From NCBI RefSeq assembly GCF_024494385.1, contig NZ_JAEVLT010000001.1, forward strand, positions 186,001 to 250,000: 64,000 bases of DNA. The letters are read 5' to 3'. This DNA comes from Bacillus sp. EB600 (GTDB taxonomy: Bacteria > Bacillota > Bacilli > Bacillales > Cytobacillaceae). The position numbers and the translations under genes are program-made. Shown one piece after another: positions 18,678-27,334 of the stretch. Position 1 is the first letter of the stretch, and every line of letters starts with the position of its first letter. The notes below the pieces were generated by a model. That model saw only the letters and a program-made list of their open reading frames with translations. It had not been told where the DNA came from and ran no database searches.

Positions 18678-19098
18678 AGTGTTCCTCACTATTTTTTTGA
18701 ATGTCTTTCAGAGCTTCGACTCGATTTGAATCTTCCTCAAAAAATTGGACCAGATCGCCAATTCGATCGATCGAATCCCAGCTTAAATGGTGTTCAATTC
18801 CTTCAACATCATGATAAATATTTTCTTCTTTTACACCGATAATTGTTAACAATTGCTCAAGCAGTTCGTGGCGGTAGACTAGCCGCTTGCCAATTTTCTT
18901 TCCCTTCGGAGTCAAGATAAGTCCGCGATATTTTTCATAGATTAAATATTCATCTTTATCCAGTTTCTGAACCATCTTCGTTACAGAGGAGGGATGTACT
19001 GACAATGCTTCGGCAATATCCGACACTCGTGCATATCCTTTTTCTTCAATCAATATATATATTTGTTCTATATAATCTTCCATGCTTGGTGTTGGCAT
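18676..19098 (-). CDS. mntR: Manganese transport regulator MntR
   Basis: 140 aa, DtxR family. The ATG at 19098 has GGAGGGTTTGGG upstream and gives the conserved [14 protein letters not shown] start; the longer frame to 19125 includes the ribosome binding site. Asp8 and Glu11 of the Mn site are present, as are the downstream [13 protein letters not shown] residues that supply the remaining ligands. The winged helix ([17 protein letters not shown]) is nearly identical to B. subtilis MntR, which represses Mn uptake genes when Mn is sufficient. No Mn transporter lies next to it here. Confidence 0.97.
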   Translation of the reverse strand: MPTPSMEDYIEQIYILIEEKGYARVSDIAEALSVHPSSVTKMVQKLDKDEYLIYEKYRGLILTPKGKKIGKRLVYRHELLEQLLTIIGVKEENIYHDVEGIEHHLSWDSIDRIGDLVQFFEEDSNRVEALKDIQKNSEEH

Positions 19099-19200
19099 CC
19101 CAAACCCTCCATTAAAAATATCCATTACAAAGTTTACTATAGATGAAAAGTACAGACAAGGTAATATCTCACCAACAAACTATATTTCTTTAAAAAACTG

Positions 19201-21381
19201 TTATTTTTCCTTGGATGTCTCCTCTCTCTTCTCGTTAACAAATAGAAACTTTACTTTTTTTTCATGATCATCCCAGGTTAGCATTGCATTAAAGGTTTTA
19301 TCTTTGTTGGCAAAACCTTCAATCAGCTCAGTTTTCCCTTCTTGCAAAAGTTTTTTAACATTTTTTTGTGTAATAGCCTTCCCAAGGATTTTCTTAGAAA
19401 TGGTAAAATCGCAATGATTTTTATGAAAATTACTGCAGCCATAAAAGCTGCCTTTATCGATCAGAAAACCATCACACTTTTTACATTGTCCTATTTTTAC
19501 TGTCCGCTTTGTACTTTTCTTGCTGGGTGAAAAGTTTTCCCGGTCCTCTTCTGCAAATACCCAATTCATCGCTTGATCGACACTCGATGAAATCAGATGG
19601 TACACCATTTTATTTGTCTGTTCAATAAAATGCTTTGGTGAAGCTGAACCGTGCGAAATTTCTTTAAGCCTTTGTTCCCATTTTGCCGTCATTTCCGGGG
19701 AGGCAAGTATTTGCTGGCCGATTGCATCAATTAAAATTTTCCCCTTTGCGGTTGCGTAAACCAAATTTTTGTTTACTTCGATATAAAGGCGGTCTTTTAA
19801 CATCGTAATAATTCCAGCTCGTGTTGCTTCAGTGCCAAGGCCTTCGGTTTGAGCCAAGACCTTTTCAAGTTCTTTATCCTCAATATGCCTGCCCGCAGAC
19901 TTCATTAATGTAATAAGCTGCCCTTCCGTGTACCGTTTTGGCGGCTGCGTATGTGCTTCTTTTACCTCTACTTTACTTGTTTTGCCTTTTTCACCTTTTT
20001 CAAGCTGCGGCAGTACTGGCTCTTCATCTTTATCCTTTGTGAAAATGACTTTCCGCCAGCCTTCCTCAATTTGGACCTTTCCCTTTGAAACAAATGTTGC
20101 ACGTCCGTCAACGAGAGTTGTCACTGTTGTATATTCCGCAATCGCTTTATTGTAGTGGGCAGCGATTAGACTGGTTACGATTAGATCATAAATTTTCCGA
20201 TCCTCTGGGCTCAATTTCTCTAGATTAGGGATTTGTTCGGTTGGAATAATCGCATAGTGATCCGTAACCTTCTTTTCATTCACATACCTTTTATTATCAG
20301 AAATTGAGGATACTGGAAGCGGAAAGTATTTTTCAAAATCCGCTGTTCCCCCAAGTTTTTTTAAAATATCAGGAAATGTTTTGGCTTCTTCAATGGTTAC
20401 ATATCTTGAATCAGAACGTGGATATGAAACATTCCCCTTCTGATAAAGCTTTTGAAGAATATCAAGGGTTTTCTTCGGAGAGAATTTATAGCGCTTGTTT
20501 GCTTCAGCCTGCAAAGCAGAAAGATTGTAAAGTAATGGTGGGTAAAACTCTTTCCTTTCGGAAATAACGTCTGCTACTTCAGCTGATTTTTCTTGACAAA
20601 ATGCAGCGATTTTAGCTGCTAATTCCTTCGAGCTAATACGTGATTCCCCGTCGTTTTGCCACTTACCGGTATATTTCTTTCCATTTATTAAAAAATGAGC
20701 TAAAACTTCCCAAAATGGTTCTGTTTTAAAGTCTTCTATTTCTCTTTCTCTTTTGACAATCAGGGCTAACGTTGGTGTTTGTACTCTCCCAACTGAAAAT
20801 ACATCTGCAAAGCCTTTTTTTTGTAAAAGTAAGCTATATAATCTTGATGCATTCATGCCCACAATCCAATCGGCACATGCCCTTGTATACGCTTCAAAAT
20901 ACAGATTGCGCGTTTCATTTTCCGTTAGCAGTTTTTTAAAACCTTCTCGAATTGCATTTGGAGTTAAGGATGAAATCCATAATCTTTTCATCGGCTTCTT
21001 GCAATTTGCTAACCTAAGAATATTTCGGACAATTAATTCACCCTCTCGCCCAGCATCCCCTGCATGGATGATTTCGGTGACATTGTTGTCTGATACTAAC
21101 TTTTTAATAATCGCAAATTGTTTGGCTTTGTCTTTCGTTACTTCATATTGAAATTGGTTAGGAATCATTGGCAGCGAATCTATAGACCATTTTTTCCATT
21201 CCGGCTGATACCTTTCAGGTGGTACCAATTGACACAAATGGCCGATTGCCCATGTTACATATGCACCGTTTGTGAAAATTTCGTTTGGCAAAATTTGAAT
21301 GTATCCGCTCTGCCGTTTATGTTTAAAAATTGACGCTAATGTTGCCCCTTGATCCGGTTTTTCTGCAATTATTAATTCCAT
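19201..21381 (-). CDS. topB: DNA topoisomerase III
   Basis: 726 aa, matching B. subtilis TopB (727). The ATG at 21381 has GAGGAG 8 bases upstream; the longer frame to 21468 only adds an unconserved leader. TOPRIM motif ELIIAEKPDQG (residues 2-12) and GDAGREGELI (about 105); the catalytic Tyr lies in VSYPRSDSRY (about residue 310). The C-terminus has one zinc-ribbon-like segment (CKKCDGF ... CSNFHKNHC). The enzyme is a type IA topoisomerase that decatenates and relaxes single-strand-containing DNA. Confidence 0.97.
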   Translation of the reverse strand: MELIIAEKPDQGATLASIFKHKRQSGYIQILPNEIFTNGAYVTWAIGHLCQLVPPERYQPEWKKWSIDSLPMIPNQFQYEVTKDKAKQFAIIKKLVSDNNVTEIIHAGDAGREGELIVRNILRLANCKKPMKRLWISSLTPNAIREGFKKLLTENETRNLYFEAYTRACADWIVGMNASRLYSLLLQKKGFADVFSVGRVQTPTLALIVKREREIEDFKTEPFWEVLAHFLINGKKYTGKWQNDGESRISSKELAAKIAAFCQEKSAEVADVISERKEFYPPLLYNLSALQAEANKRYKFSPKKTLDILQKLYQKGNVSYPRSDSRYVTIEEAKTFPDILKKLGGTADFEKYFPLPVSSISDNKRYVNEKKVTDHYAIIPTEQIPNLEKLSPEDRKIYDLIVTSLIAAHYNKAIAEYTTVTTLVDGRATFVSKGKVQIEEGWRKVIFTKDKDEEPVLPQLEKGEKGKTSKVEVKEAHTQPPKRYTEGQLITLMKSAGRHIEDKELEKVLAQTEGLGTEATRAGIITMLKDRLYIEVNKNLVYATAKGKILIDAIGQQILASPEMTAKWEQRLKEISHGSASPKHFIEQTNKMVYHLISSSVDQAMNWVFAEEDRENFSPSKKSTKRTVKIGQCKKCDGFLIDKGSFYGCSNFHKNHCDFTISKKILGKAITQKNVKKLLQEGKTELIEGFANKDKTFNAMLTWDDHEKKVKFLFVNEKREETSKEK

Positions 21382-21769
21382 AATAATGGCTCCTCTATTT
21401 TTCGCATCCAATTTATTTTCCCATTGAACGGTCCATTCGTAAAGACTAAATAAATTGGAATTATCCATCGAACAGGCTGACTTACGCCCTTGGAGCTTTT
21501 ACCTGACAGGGCTAAAGCTCCACGATAAAACGCTGAATTACTAACCTCAGCAAAGAAATCTCCTCCGAAAAATGGAGGAGATCAATTGCTGCTAATTATA
21601 AACGGTTAAATCAAAGGATTAATTAATAGAGATTATTATGACTCTTGGAAAAAGACCTGCTAAAATCAATTCTTATGACAATTCAACATTGAAATTTCAA
21701 AATAAACTATAAAAAAAGTACCATTCAAGGTACCCTTATAAACCTTCTTCCTTCATTTCTATGAATTTA
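21382..21769. other. 388-bp intergenic region with three successive hairpins
   Basis: No supported open frame. Hairpins: GGAGCTTT (21492-21499) with AAAGCTCC (21514-21521); GCTGA (21532-21536) with TCAGC (21547-21551); ATCTCCTCC (21558-21566) with GGAGGAGAT (21574-21582). The last could mask or mimic ribosome binding sites. A weak terminator for the small gene at 21770 occupies about 21713-21737 (GGTAC stem followed on the minus strand by seven T). The role of the hairpins is unknown. Confidence 0.4.
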
Positions 21770-22027
21770 TCATTGGAAGTAACAATTTTCTTCCGGAATA
21801 ATAGTGCTAACAGTTAGAATCAAGGAGGGGATTCTTTCCACCTTAAAAACAATTATGCCAATGTTTTTATTGACTACTAAAAATGCATCTCCATGTGTGA
21901 ACAAGTTTAAATCATTTTCGATATGAAGGATTGATTGCAGGATTGCTTTCTTTTCTTCAGTTTCAATCGAAATTTGCGGTGAAAATCTTACAATCCATTC
22001 TTCCCCCTTTATTGAAAAACGGTACAT
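21770..22027 (-). CDS. Small hypothetical protein
   Basis: 85 aa with a good ribosome binding site (GAAGGTGA, 7 bases before the ATG at 22027). Sequence looks like a compact beta-rich domain (YRFSIKGEEWIVRFS, FLVVNKNIGIIVFKVE). No membrane segment, no cysteine motif except one near the C-terminus. Not recognised. It has its own weak terminator downstream, which supports a real gene. Confidence 0.65.
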   Translation of the reverse strand: MYRFSIKGEEWIVRFSPQISIETEEKKAILQSILHIENDLNLFTHGDAFLVVNKNIGIIVFKVERIPSLILTVSTIIPEENCYFQ

Positions 22028-22167
22028 AACTTCACCTTCTTTATTTAAATTACTATTTAGTTAAAGATATGATAAAAGACTAATTTTATGTGTGATTGCT
22101 AGTTTCCAAATTTATCTCAATTGTTATTTTAAACGCATCTTTTTGGATAAGATAACGCTTACATTCC

Positions 22168-22196
22168 TTGACTGTCCACTTGCATTCGTGTATATT
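22168..22196 (+). promoter_or_regulatory. SigA promoter of cspD
   Basis: TTGACT (22168-22173), 17-base spacer, TATATT (22191-22196). It implies a leader of about 105 nt before cspD, the long untranslated leader expected for cold-shock mRNAs. Confidence 0.75.
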
Positions 22197-22306
22197 ATAA
22201 GCATCATGGGGCAGAATAGGTTTTAAATTTTTCGCCTGATCTGTTCATGAAAATATTTAACATAGGTGCCAATGGTGTCTTGAAAAGGTTTAGGAGGAAG
22301 AATTTT

Positions 22307-22507
22307 ATGCAAAACGGTAAAGTTAAATGGTTTAACAACGAGAAGGGTTACGGTTTTATTGAAGTTGAAGGCGGAGATGATGTTTTCGTACATTTCAGCG
22401 CGATCCAGGGTGATGGTTTTAAATCATTAGAAGAAGGTCAAGAAGTTTCCTTTGAAATCGTTGAAGGAAATCGTGGACCACAAGCTGCGAATGTTGTAAA
22501 ACTTTAA
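22307..22507 (+). CDS. cspD: Cold shock protein CspD
   Basis: 66 aa from the ATG at 22307 behind AGGAGGAAG; nearly identical to B. subtilis CspD. RNP1 (KGYGFIEV, residues 14-21) and RNP2 (VFVHF, residues 26-30) are intact. It is a single-domain RNA chaperone binding single-stranded nucleic acid. Its long leader (22203-22306) and strong palindromic terminator make it a single-gene unit. The longer frame to 22247 lacks a ribosome binding site. Confidence 0.97.
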   Translation: MQNGKVKWFNNEKGYGFIEVEGGDDVFVHFSAIQGDGFKSLEEGQEVSFEIVEGNRGPQAANVVKL

Positions 22508-22525
22508 TTTTAAAAATAAAATTCC

Positions 22526-22552
22526 AAGGGCTGGCAGCTGCCAGCCTTTTTT
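22526..22552 (+). terminator. Terminator of cspD
   Basis: Perfect palindrome GGCTGGCAGCTGCCAGCC followed by TTTTTT. Confidence 0.9.
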
Positions 22553-22554
22553 AA

Positions 22555-22740
22555 TTAACTAAGCCTCTTTCCAAATTCCCTAAGTCGCTCACCGACGGTA
22601 CATTCTGAAATGCAAAAATGATGTGCGGCTCTTTTTCCGAACTCCTTTTTTAAATGTTTATGCAAAAAGCACCCCTTACAATATTGTTCCATTATGTTTT
22701 CAACATTTTCAAAAAGTTCTTTTTTTGTCATGTTCTTCAA
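22555..22740 (-). CDS. ypeQ: Small zinc-finger protein, YpeQ-like
   Basis: 61 aa. Cysteines in CKGC (residues 21-24) and CISEC (about 43-47), with His residues between, suggest one zinc site. Position directly next to cspD and upstream of the YpeP-type RNase H-like gene is the same as in B. subtilis ypeQ-ypeP, which is the main basis for the name. Its start lies 20 bases from the ypeP stop, so they share a transcript. Function unknown. Confidence 0.75.
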   Translation of the reverse strand: MKNMTKKELFENVENIMEQYCKGCFLHKHLKKEFGKRAAHHFCISECTVGERLREFGKRLS

Positions 22741-22760
22741 GCTGTTTCCACCCCGAATTT

Positions 22761-23417
22761 CTAGAGTAATTGTGTTTTAGCAAAAATCTCTTTCCCCTCA
22801 AGTGCCTGACTGGCCAGCTTATCTGCTTCTTTATTATCGTTCCTTGATATCGCAGTATATTTTGCTACGATCCCAAGGCTTTTAATTTTTTCTTCAATTC
22901 GGTTCAGCCAGTTATTTAGAACTTCTTCATAACAAGGCCACTCACCCTCAAGCTGTTTTAAAACAACCTGTGAATCCCCTTTTATTTCGCACGGGAGATG
23001 GTGAACCCCCAGCTCTTCAAGTAAGCTTAGAGCAAAGTATAGGGCTGCATATTCTGCTTCATTGTTCGTTTCCAATTCGTCAAATTGTTCGTTGGCTCGG
23101 ATTCTGAACTTCTTTTTTCCTTGTTTAAAGAAAATAACAGCCCCAAGCCCAGCTTGATTGGATTCCTTCTGAAAACCGCCATCAAAGTAGAGAGTGACTT
23201 CGTGTGGGTCTTCTTCAATTTCAGAGTTAAGTTTTTTCACTTCTTTTAATGTCCAAGATGTCCCGATTTCATCATAGAATAAAAGGTCAGTAACCTTTCC
23301 TGACTTATCTAACTCTTCGCCAGCTTGTATGGCTACTTCTCCAGAAATAAATTCAGAGGAAAAAAGAATTTTTCCGTTTTCTTTTAATTTATACATCCAT
23401 TCCAATTTATATTTCAT
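22761..23417 (-). CDS. ypeP: RNase H-like protein YpeP
   Basis: 218 aa from the ATG at 23417 (AAAGG upstream); the frame to 23456 extends past the ribosome binding site. The first 75 residues are a separate small domain; the RNase H fold follows with acidic motifs LYFDGGF (about residue 90), NNEAEY (about 130), KGDSQVV (about 160) and NDNKEADKLA (about 203), so all four catalytic acids appear present. It could cleave RNA in RNA:DNA hybrids, but B. subtilis relatives of this type have not shown clear activity. A second RNase H-like gene lies 160 bp away, divergent. Confidence 0.82.
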   Translation of the reverse strand: MKYKLEWMYKLKENGKILFSSEFISGEVAIQAGEELDKSGKVTDLLFYDEIGTSWTLKEVKKLNSEIEEDPHEVTLYFDGGFQKESNQAGLGAVIFFKQGKKKFRIRANEQFDELETNNEAEYAALYFALSLLEELGVHHLPCEIKGDSQVVLKQLEGEWPCYEEVLNNWLNRIEEKIKSLGIVAKYTAISRNDNKEADKLASQALEGKEIFAKTQLL

Positions 23418-23575
23418 TTTTTTCAACCTTTCTACTCTTCCTAAAATCTTGATCATTTCACTTATTCGTTATCATGCCCAGCTAGCAAAAGTAAAAAGCA
23501 GATTCATTTTTTATGACTGATTGTGAAAAATTATGATAAACTTTCAGTAACTATTCAGATGTGGAGGCTAACAAA

Positions 23576-23977
23576 TTGATCGAAGTTTATATCGATGGTG
23601 CTAGTGCCGGAAATCCTGGGCCCAGCGGGGCAGGAATCTTTATCAAAGGAAATGGCCTTACTAAAAGATACTCGATTCCACTCGGAAACATTTCAAACCA
23701 TGAAGCAGAATTTGAAGCTTTCATACATGCTTTAAAAATTTGCCTAGAAAATAAATTCACGGTTGTATCCTTTCGAACTGACTCAGAATTAGTTAACCGT
23801 GCTGTTGAAAAGGAGTTTGCAAAGAATCAACAATTTGCTCCATTACTTCAGGAAGCGTTGGAACTTTCCAAACAGTTTGATTTATTTTTTATGAAATGGA
23901 TTCCAAGCAGTGAGAACAGGGTTGCTGATGAGCTTGCTAGAAAAGCCATTCAAAAAAGCAGAACAGGAGAAAAGTGA
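23576..23977 (+). CDS. ypdQ: RNase HI-like protein YpdQ
   Basis: 133 aa from the TTG at 23576, which has TGGAGG 9 bases upstream. Motifs IDGASAGNPGPSG (residues 5-17), NHEAEFEAF, RTDSELV and NRVADELA supply Asp, Glu, Asp and Asp of the RNase H active site. The protein lacks the basic protrusion of E. coli RNase HI. It may act on RNA:DNA hybrids; the B. subtilis orthologue is regarded as weak or inactive. The gene is followed 4 bases later by the EamA-type transporter gene, suggesting one transcript. Confidence 0.85.
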   Translation: MIEVYIDGASAGNPGPSGAGIFIKGNGLTKRYSIPLGNISNHEAEFEAFIHALKICLENKFTVVSFRTDSELVNRAVEKEFAKNQQFAPLLQEALELSKQFDLFFMKWIPSSENRVADELARKAIQKSRTGEK

Positions 23978-23981
23978 CACC

Positions 23982-24910
23982 ATGAAACAGCCAATTTTTG
24001 CTGATATCACTTTATTGCTCATTACCATAATTTGGGGTTCTACTTTTGTTTTAGTTCAAAATGCAATTGATTTCCTTAAGCCGTTTTCCTTTAATGGAAT
24101 CCGCTTTTTTATTGCTGCTATTATTCTGATTTTTTGGCTGTTTTTATTTGAAAAAAAACAACTAAAGCAGTTAAACAAAAAACTCATCCTAACAGGAGTG
24201 TTCATTGGGGTTTGGCTTTTTCTCGGCTATGCAACGCAAACAATTGGCTTATTATATACACCTCATCCAAAGCAGGGTTTATTACCGGATTAAGTGTGGT
24301 TTTGGTTCCTTTACTTTCGATGCTTTTATTAAAGCAAACTTTAAGCAAAAATGCTATTATTGGTGTAGTCGTTGCCACAATTGGTTTGTTTTTGCTTACT
24401 GCAACAGATATATCGGGGTTAAACATTGGCGATGTGTTTGTGTTTATTTGTGCAATTTGCTTTGCCTTACATATTATTTTTACTGGTAAGTTTACCAGTC
24501 AGTACCCAACTCTCCTATTAACGATTATTCAGCTTTCAACGGTATCAGTACTTTCGATTTTTTCAACCGTTTTATTTGAAAATTGGCAAGCAGCCTTTCA
24601 TACTGATGTTTTATTTTCTACTAATGTTTTTATAGCTTTAATCATTACATCTGTATTTGCAACCGCATTAGCTTTTTTGGCCCAGACAAAATTTCAAAAA
24701 TTCACAACCACCACAAGAGTAGCACTGATTTTTGCGATGGAACCAGTTTTTGCTGCTGTTACTGGTTTTGCTTGGGCACATGACCGCTTGACAAATGATG
24801 CTATATTTGGCTGTACTCTTATTTTTTTAGGAATGATTTTACCTGAACTTCCTTTTAAAAAAAGGCTGCCAGGTCAAAAAGTATTACAAGAAGCAAAGAG
24901 AACTTCTTAA
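23982..24910 (+). pseudogene. EamA/DMT-family transporter gene interrupted by a frameshift
   Basis: The first frame (ATG 23982, GGAGAA upstream) gives four to five membrane helices up to GLLYT at about 24264 and then stops at 24293. The reading continues in another frame as TSSKAGFITGLSVVLVPLL through to TAA at 24910, giving the second half of a ten-helix drug/metabolite transporter. The total of 929 bases is one short of a multiple of three, so one base appears missing near 24265-24270 (ACACCTC). Either a true inactivating deletion or a sequencing error. Substrate cannot be inferred. Confidence 0.85.
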
Positions 24911-24936
24911 GCTTTACCAACTTATGATATAAAAAC

Positions 24937-24962
24937 AACTCCCAAGTAGCAAACAGGGAGTT
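24937..24962. terminator. Bidirectional terminator after the EamA gene
   Basis: Stem AACTCCC / GGGAGTT flanked by A and T runs, between convergent genes. Confidence 0.8.
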
Positions 24963-24994
24963 ATTTTTTACTCAGGCGCTTTAAGCTTTTGTTC

Positions 24995-25264
24995 TTAAAC
25001 CGCTAGCAATTGTTTTTCTTTTACATATAGTAAAGCTGCAACTCTTGTGTTTATTTTATTTGCTGTCAGTGTTTCCAGCAACGAAAGATAAAAACTGCCA
25101 TCGAAGCTTTTCTGTGTCTTTAATGTCAGTTCTATCACTGTAATGATGATTTCATCAGAGGCGTTTGTATAGTGTTTTCCAAAATAGATAAACCCAGTCA
25201 CATCCTCTTGAAAATGAAAACCCTTCCCCTGTAAGTCGTGTAAGTATTCTTCCACTGTCCGCAA
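24995..25264 (-). CDS. Small conserved protein, DUF6123-like
   Basis: 89 aa, ATG at 25264 preceded by GGAGAGGAAGTTACATTATTG-like sequence with GAGAGGAAG. Mostly alpha-helical, no membrane segment or metal motif. The pattern GFIYFGKHYTNASDE resembles the uncharacterised Bacillus family DUF6123; this identification is from memory and moderately sure. It lies between the EamA terminator and the PAP2-like gene on the minus strand and is probably in one transcript with the latter. Confidence 0.65.
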   Translation of the reverse strand: MRTVEEYLHDLQGKGFHFQEDVTGFIYFGKHYTNASDEIIITVIELTLKTQKSFDGSFYLSLLETLTANKINTRVAALLYVKEKQLLAV

Positions 25265-25303
25265 TAATGTAACTTCCTCTCCAACAAACTTTAAGCAATC
25301 TAT

Positions 25304-25795
25304 TTAAAATCTTAACTGAAATTTCGTTTTTTTACTATCCTTTTTCGTACATACGTGCCCAATCATTCCAACAATAATTCCTAGCAACGCTCCCCCCATT
25401 ACTTCATCTGGCTCATGGCCAAGCATTTCTTTTAATTTTTTTGGCGAATTTTCTTTGAACTGAACTTTTTCTTTATTTGAAACTTTCTCCATCAACTCAT
25501 CTAATGAATTAACCTTTAGTGTAAGTTCACCTGTTTGCCGGCGAATGCCCTGGGCATCATACATAACAATCAACCCATAGACCAACGACAAAGCAAAGTC
25601 AAATGTGGGCAGACCTTGGCGTAAAGCAATATAGGTAGTAAGCGATGATACTCCTGCTGAATGAGAGCTGGGCATTCCCCCAGTTTGAAAAAACAAATCA
25701 GGCCTCCATTCCTTCTTTTTCATATAATGAATTGGAATTTTCAACCCTTGTGCCAATCCAATACTGAAAAGGGCCAAATAAACACCTTTATTCAT
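25304..25795 (-). CDS. Divergent PAP2 family membrane protein (YuiD-like)
   Basis: 163 aa. Motif GGMPSSHSAGVSSL (about residues 40-53) is the phosphatase-like signature, with three to four hydrophobic helices and a C-terminal GALLGIIVGMIGH helix. The family (DUF212) is related to acid phosphatases of the PAP2 type; substrate unknown. Of two ATG codons, 25795 has the better spacing (GAGG, 9 bases). A copy of the dispersed repeat begins 9 bases upstream of the alternative start at 25801, so its promoter must lie within or beyond two tandem repeats. Confidence 0.85.
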   Translation of the reverse strand: MNKGVYLALFSIGLAQGLKIPIHYMKKKEWRPDLFFQTGGMPSSHSAGVSSLTTYIALRQGLPTFDFALSLVYGLIVMYDAQGIRRQTGELTLKVNSLDELMEKVSNKEKVQFKENSPKKLKEMLGHEPDEVMGGALLGIIVGMIGHVCTKKDSKKTKFQLRF

Positions 25796-25809
25796 ATTCA
25801 TTCACCTCT

Positions 25810-25961
25810 ATTGTCCTAGCCTCAGCACCCGACGACTAGTGTACTTCGCACACCTACCTACCATAAGTCAACATCGAATCGACTATAGCTCCGTGTTTCC
25901 TTTATCTCAGTCGATGTGCTCCAGTCCATACGTCGCTGAACGGGTGCTTCCGCTTTTCTTT
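25810..25961 (-). repeat. Dispersed repeat copy A
   Basis: About 152 bp, reverse orientation relative to copies C-G, tandem with copy B and about 90% alike by eye. Ends carry the family's inverted sequences (TCCAGCACCC-type left, GGGTGCTTCCGCTTTTC right). No coding potential. Confidence 0.85.
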
Positions 25962-26112
25962 ATTGTCTAGCTCCAGCACCCAGCGACTAGTGTACTTCCC
26001 ACACCTCCCTACGATAAGTCAACATCGAATCGCTACGCTCTTCGTGTTTCCTTTATCTCAGTCGATGTGCTCCAGTCCATACGTCGCTGAACGGGTGCTT
26101 CCGCTTTTCTTT
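25962..26112 (-). repeat. Dispersed repeat copy B
   Basis: About 151 bp, directly adjoining copy A at ATTGTC. It contains the conserved internal block CGATAAGTCAACATCGAATC and AGTCGATGTGCTCCAGTCCA. Confidence 0.85.
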
Positions 26113-26179
26113 ATTGTTAAGAAAGTTGTGTTTTATTATTCTCCATGGAAATACTAAAAACATTGGGAGGTGATGAATA

Positions 26180-26317
26180 ATGGGTAAAAAAAAAGGGGCA
26201 AGCCGGGGAGTGAAGGCTCCTGGCGTAACTCCACAGGGCTATGGACAGGATGCTGAATTCGCTGAAGAACCCAAAAGTAAATTAGAAAATGCTGCTAAAA
26301 AGAAAAATACAAAGTAA
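26180..26317 (+). CDS. sspL: Small acid-soluble spore protein SspL
   Basis: 45 aa, beginning MGKKKGASRGVKAPGVTPQG, with a strong GGGAGGTGATG site before the ATG at 26180. Very basic at the N-terminus, with acidic and basic residues in the rest; matches the minor SASP L family, which is made in the forespore and bound to spore DNA. Same position next to ypcP as in B. subtilis. The two repeat copies end 67 bases upstream, close to where its forespore promoter must be. Confidence 0.92.
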   Translation: MGKKKGASRGVKAPGVTPQGYGQDAEFAEEPKSKLENAAKKKNTK

Positions 26318-26322
26318 TGGAA

Positions 26323-26348
26323 AAGGCTGTCCTTAAGCGGACAGCCTT
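26323..26348. terminator. Terminator between sspL and ypcP
   Basis: 10-bp stem AAGGCTGTCC / GGACAGCCTT, 6-nt loop, between convergent genes. Confidence 0.85.
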
Positions 26349-26356
26349 AGTTAAAT

Positions 26357-27250
26357 TCAGGAAACAATTGCATCTTCTTGTGGAAGAATTCGCTGAAGAC
26401 CACGAAGCTCCAAATCAGAAAATTTGTCGAGTACTTTTTCTTTTTCAAATTTAATCTTTGCCTCATCAAGGCTGCAGCTTACCGGGACATCACATTTTAT
26501 TTTAGCAAGCCTTCTTGAAAGGTGAAGCATGTCGAGATCCTGCTCAATTTTTGTTTTATTTCCCTTTGAAAGCTTATCCAGATTCGAAATAATTCCCTCG
26601 ACATGTTCATATTCCTGCAAAAGCTTTAAGGCAGTTTTTTCTCCAATTCCTTTTACACCTGGATAATTATCACTTGGATCGCCCATCAATGCTTTTAAAT
26701 CGACCATCTGCTGTGGCTTAATCCCTTTATCTTCGAAAAAAGTCTTTGGTGTGTGTACCAGATAATTGCCATATCCCTTTTTCAGTAAAATGACCGAAAT
26801 ACTTTCGTCAAGCAGTTGAAGAATATCCTGATCCCCCGTTAAGATCGAAACATTGGCGTCAGCTTTGGCTTGGTTTGCTATCGTACCAATACAGTCATCC
26901 GCTTCAAATCCAACCTTGCCAATATTCGGGATATCAAATGCGCTCACAACCTCTTTTACTAAATCAAATTGCGGTAGTAACTCCACAGGTGCTTCAGATC
27001 GATTCGCTTTGTAGCCATCATATAATTCAGAACGAAAGGTTTTACTTCCCATATCCCAACAAACAGCAAGATGTGTTGGCTGAAACGATGAGATTGCAGT
27101 CATTAAATGCTTAATGAAACCGAAAATTCCATTTGTTGGAACTCCCTTCGAATTTATCATAAATTGCCCTGTTACAGCAGTCGCGTAATAAGCACGAAAC
27201 AACAGAGCCATACCATCTACAAGCATGAGGGAAGGCTTTTGTTTTTCCAA
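26357..27250 (-). CDS. ypcP: 5'-3' exonuclease (YpcP, FEN-like)
   Basis: 297 aa, the free-standing equivalent of the 5'-nuclease domain of DNA polymerase I. Conserved acidic sites: LMLVDGMALLFR (residue 11), CWDMG (about 67), FEADDCIG (about 118-121), TGDQDILQL (about 140-143), GDPSDNYPG (about 192-195), followed by the helix-hairpin-helix GVKGIGEKTALKLL. Acts on RNA primers and flaps in replication and repair. Monocistronic. Confidence 0.93.
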   Translation of the reverse strand: MEKQKPSLMLVDGMALLFRAYYATAVTGQFMINSKGVPTNGIFGFIKHLMTAISSFQPTHLAVCWDMGSKTFRSELYDGYKANRSEAPVELLPQFDLVKEVVSAFDIPNIGKVGFEADDCIGTIANQAKADANVSILTGDQDILQLLDESISVILLKKGYGNYLVHTPKTFFEDKGIKPQQMVDLKALMGDPSDNYPGVKGIGEKTALKLLQEYEHVEGIISNLDKLSKGNKTKIEQDLDMLHLSRRLAKIKCDVPVSCSLDEAKIKFEKEKVLDKFSDLELRGLQRILPQEDAIVS

Positions 27251-27334
27251 CTTGTTTCCTCCTCTTAAATGTTTATAAAAAATAAATGCCTTCCCATTAT
27301 ATCATAGGAAAGCATGTATCATTTAGATACGTCA

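Noticed and set aside
25963..26157. 64-codon frame across repeat copy B
   Set aside because: The same DNA is repeated non-coding sequence, and the frame is not kept in the other copies.
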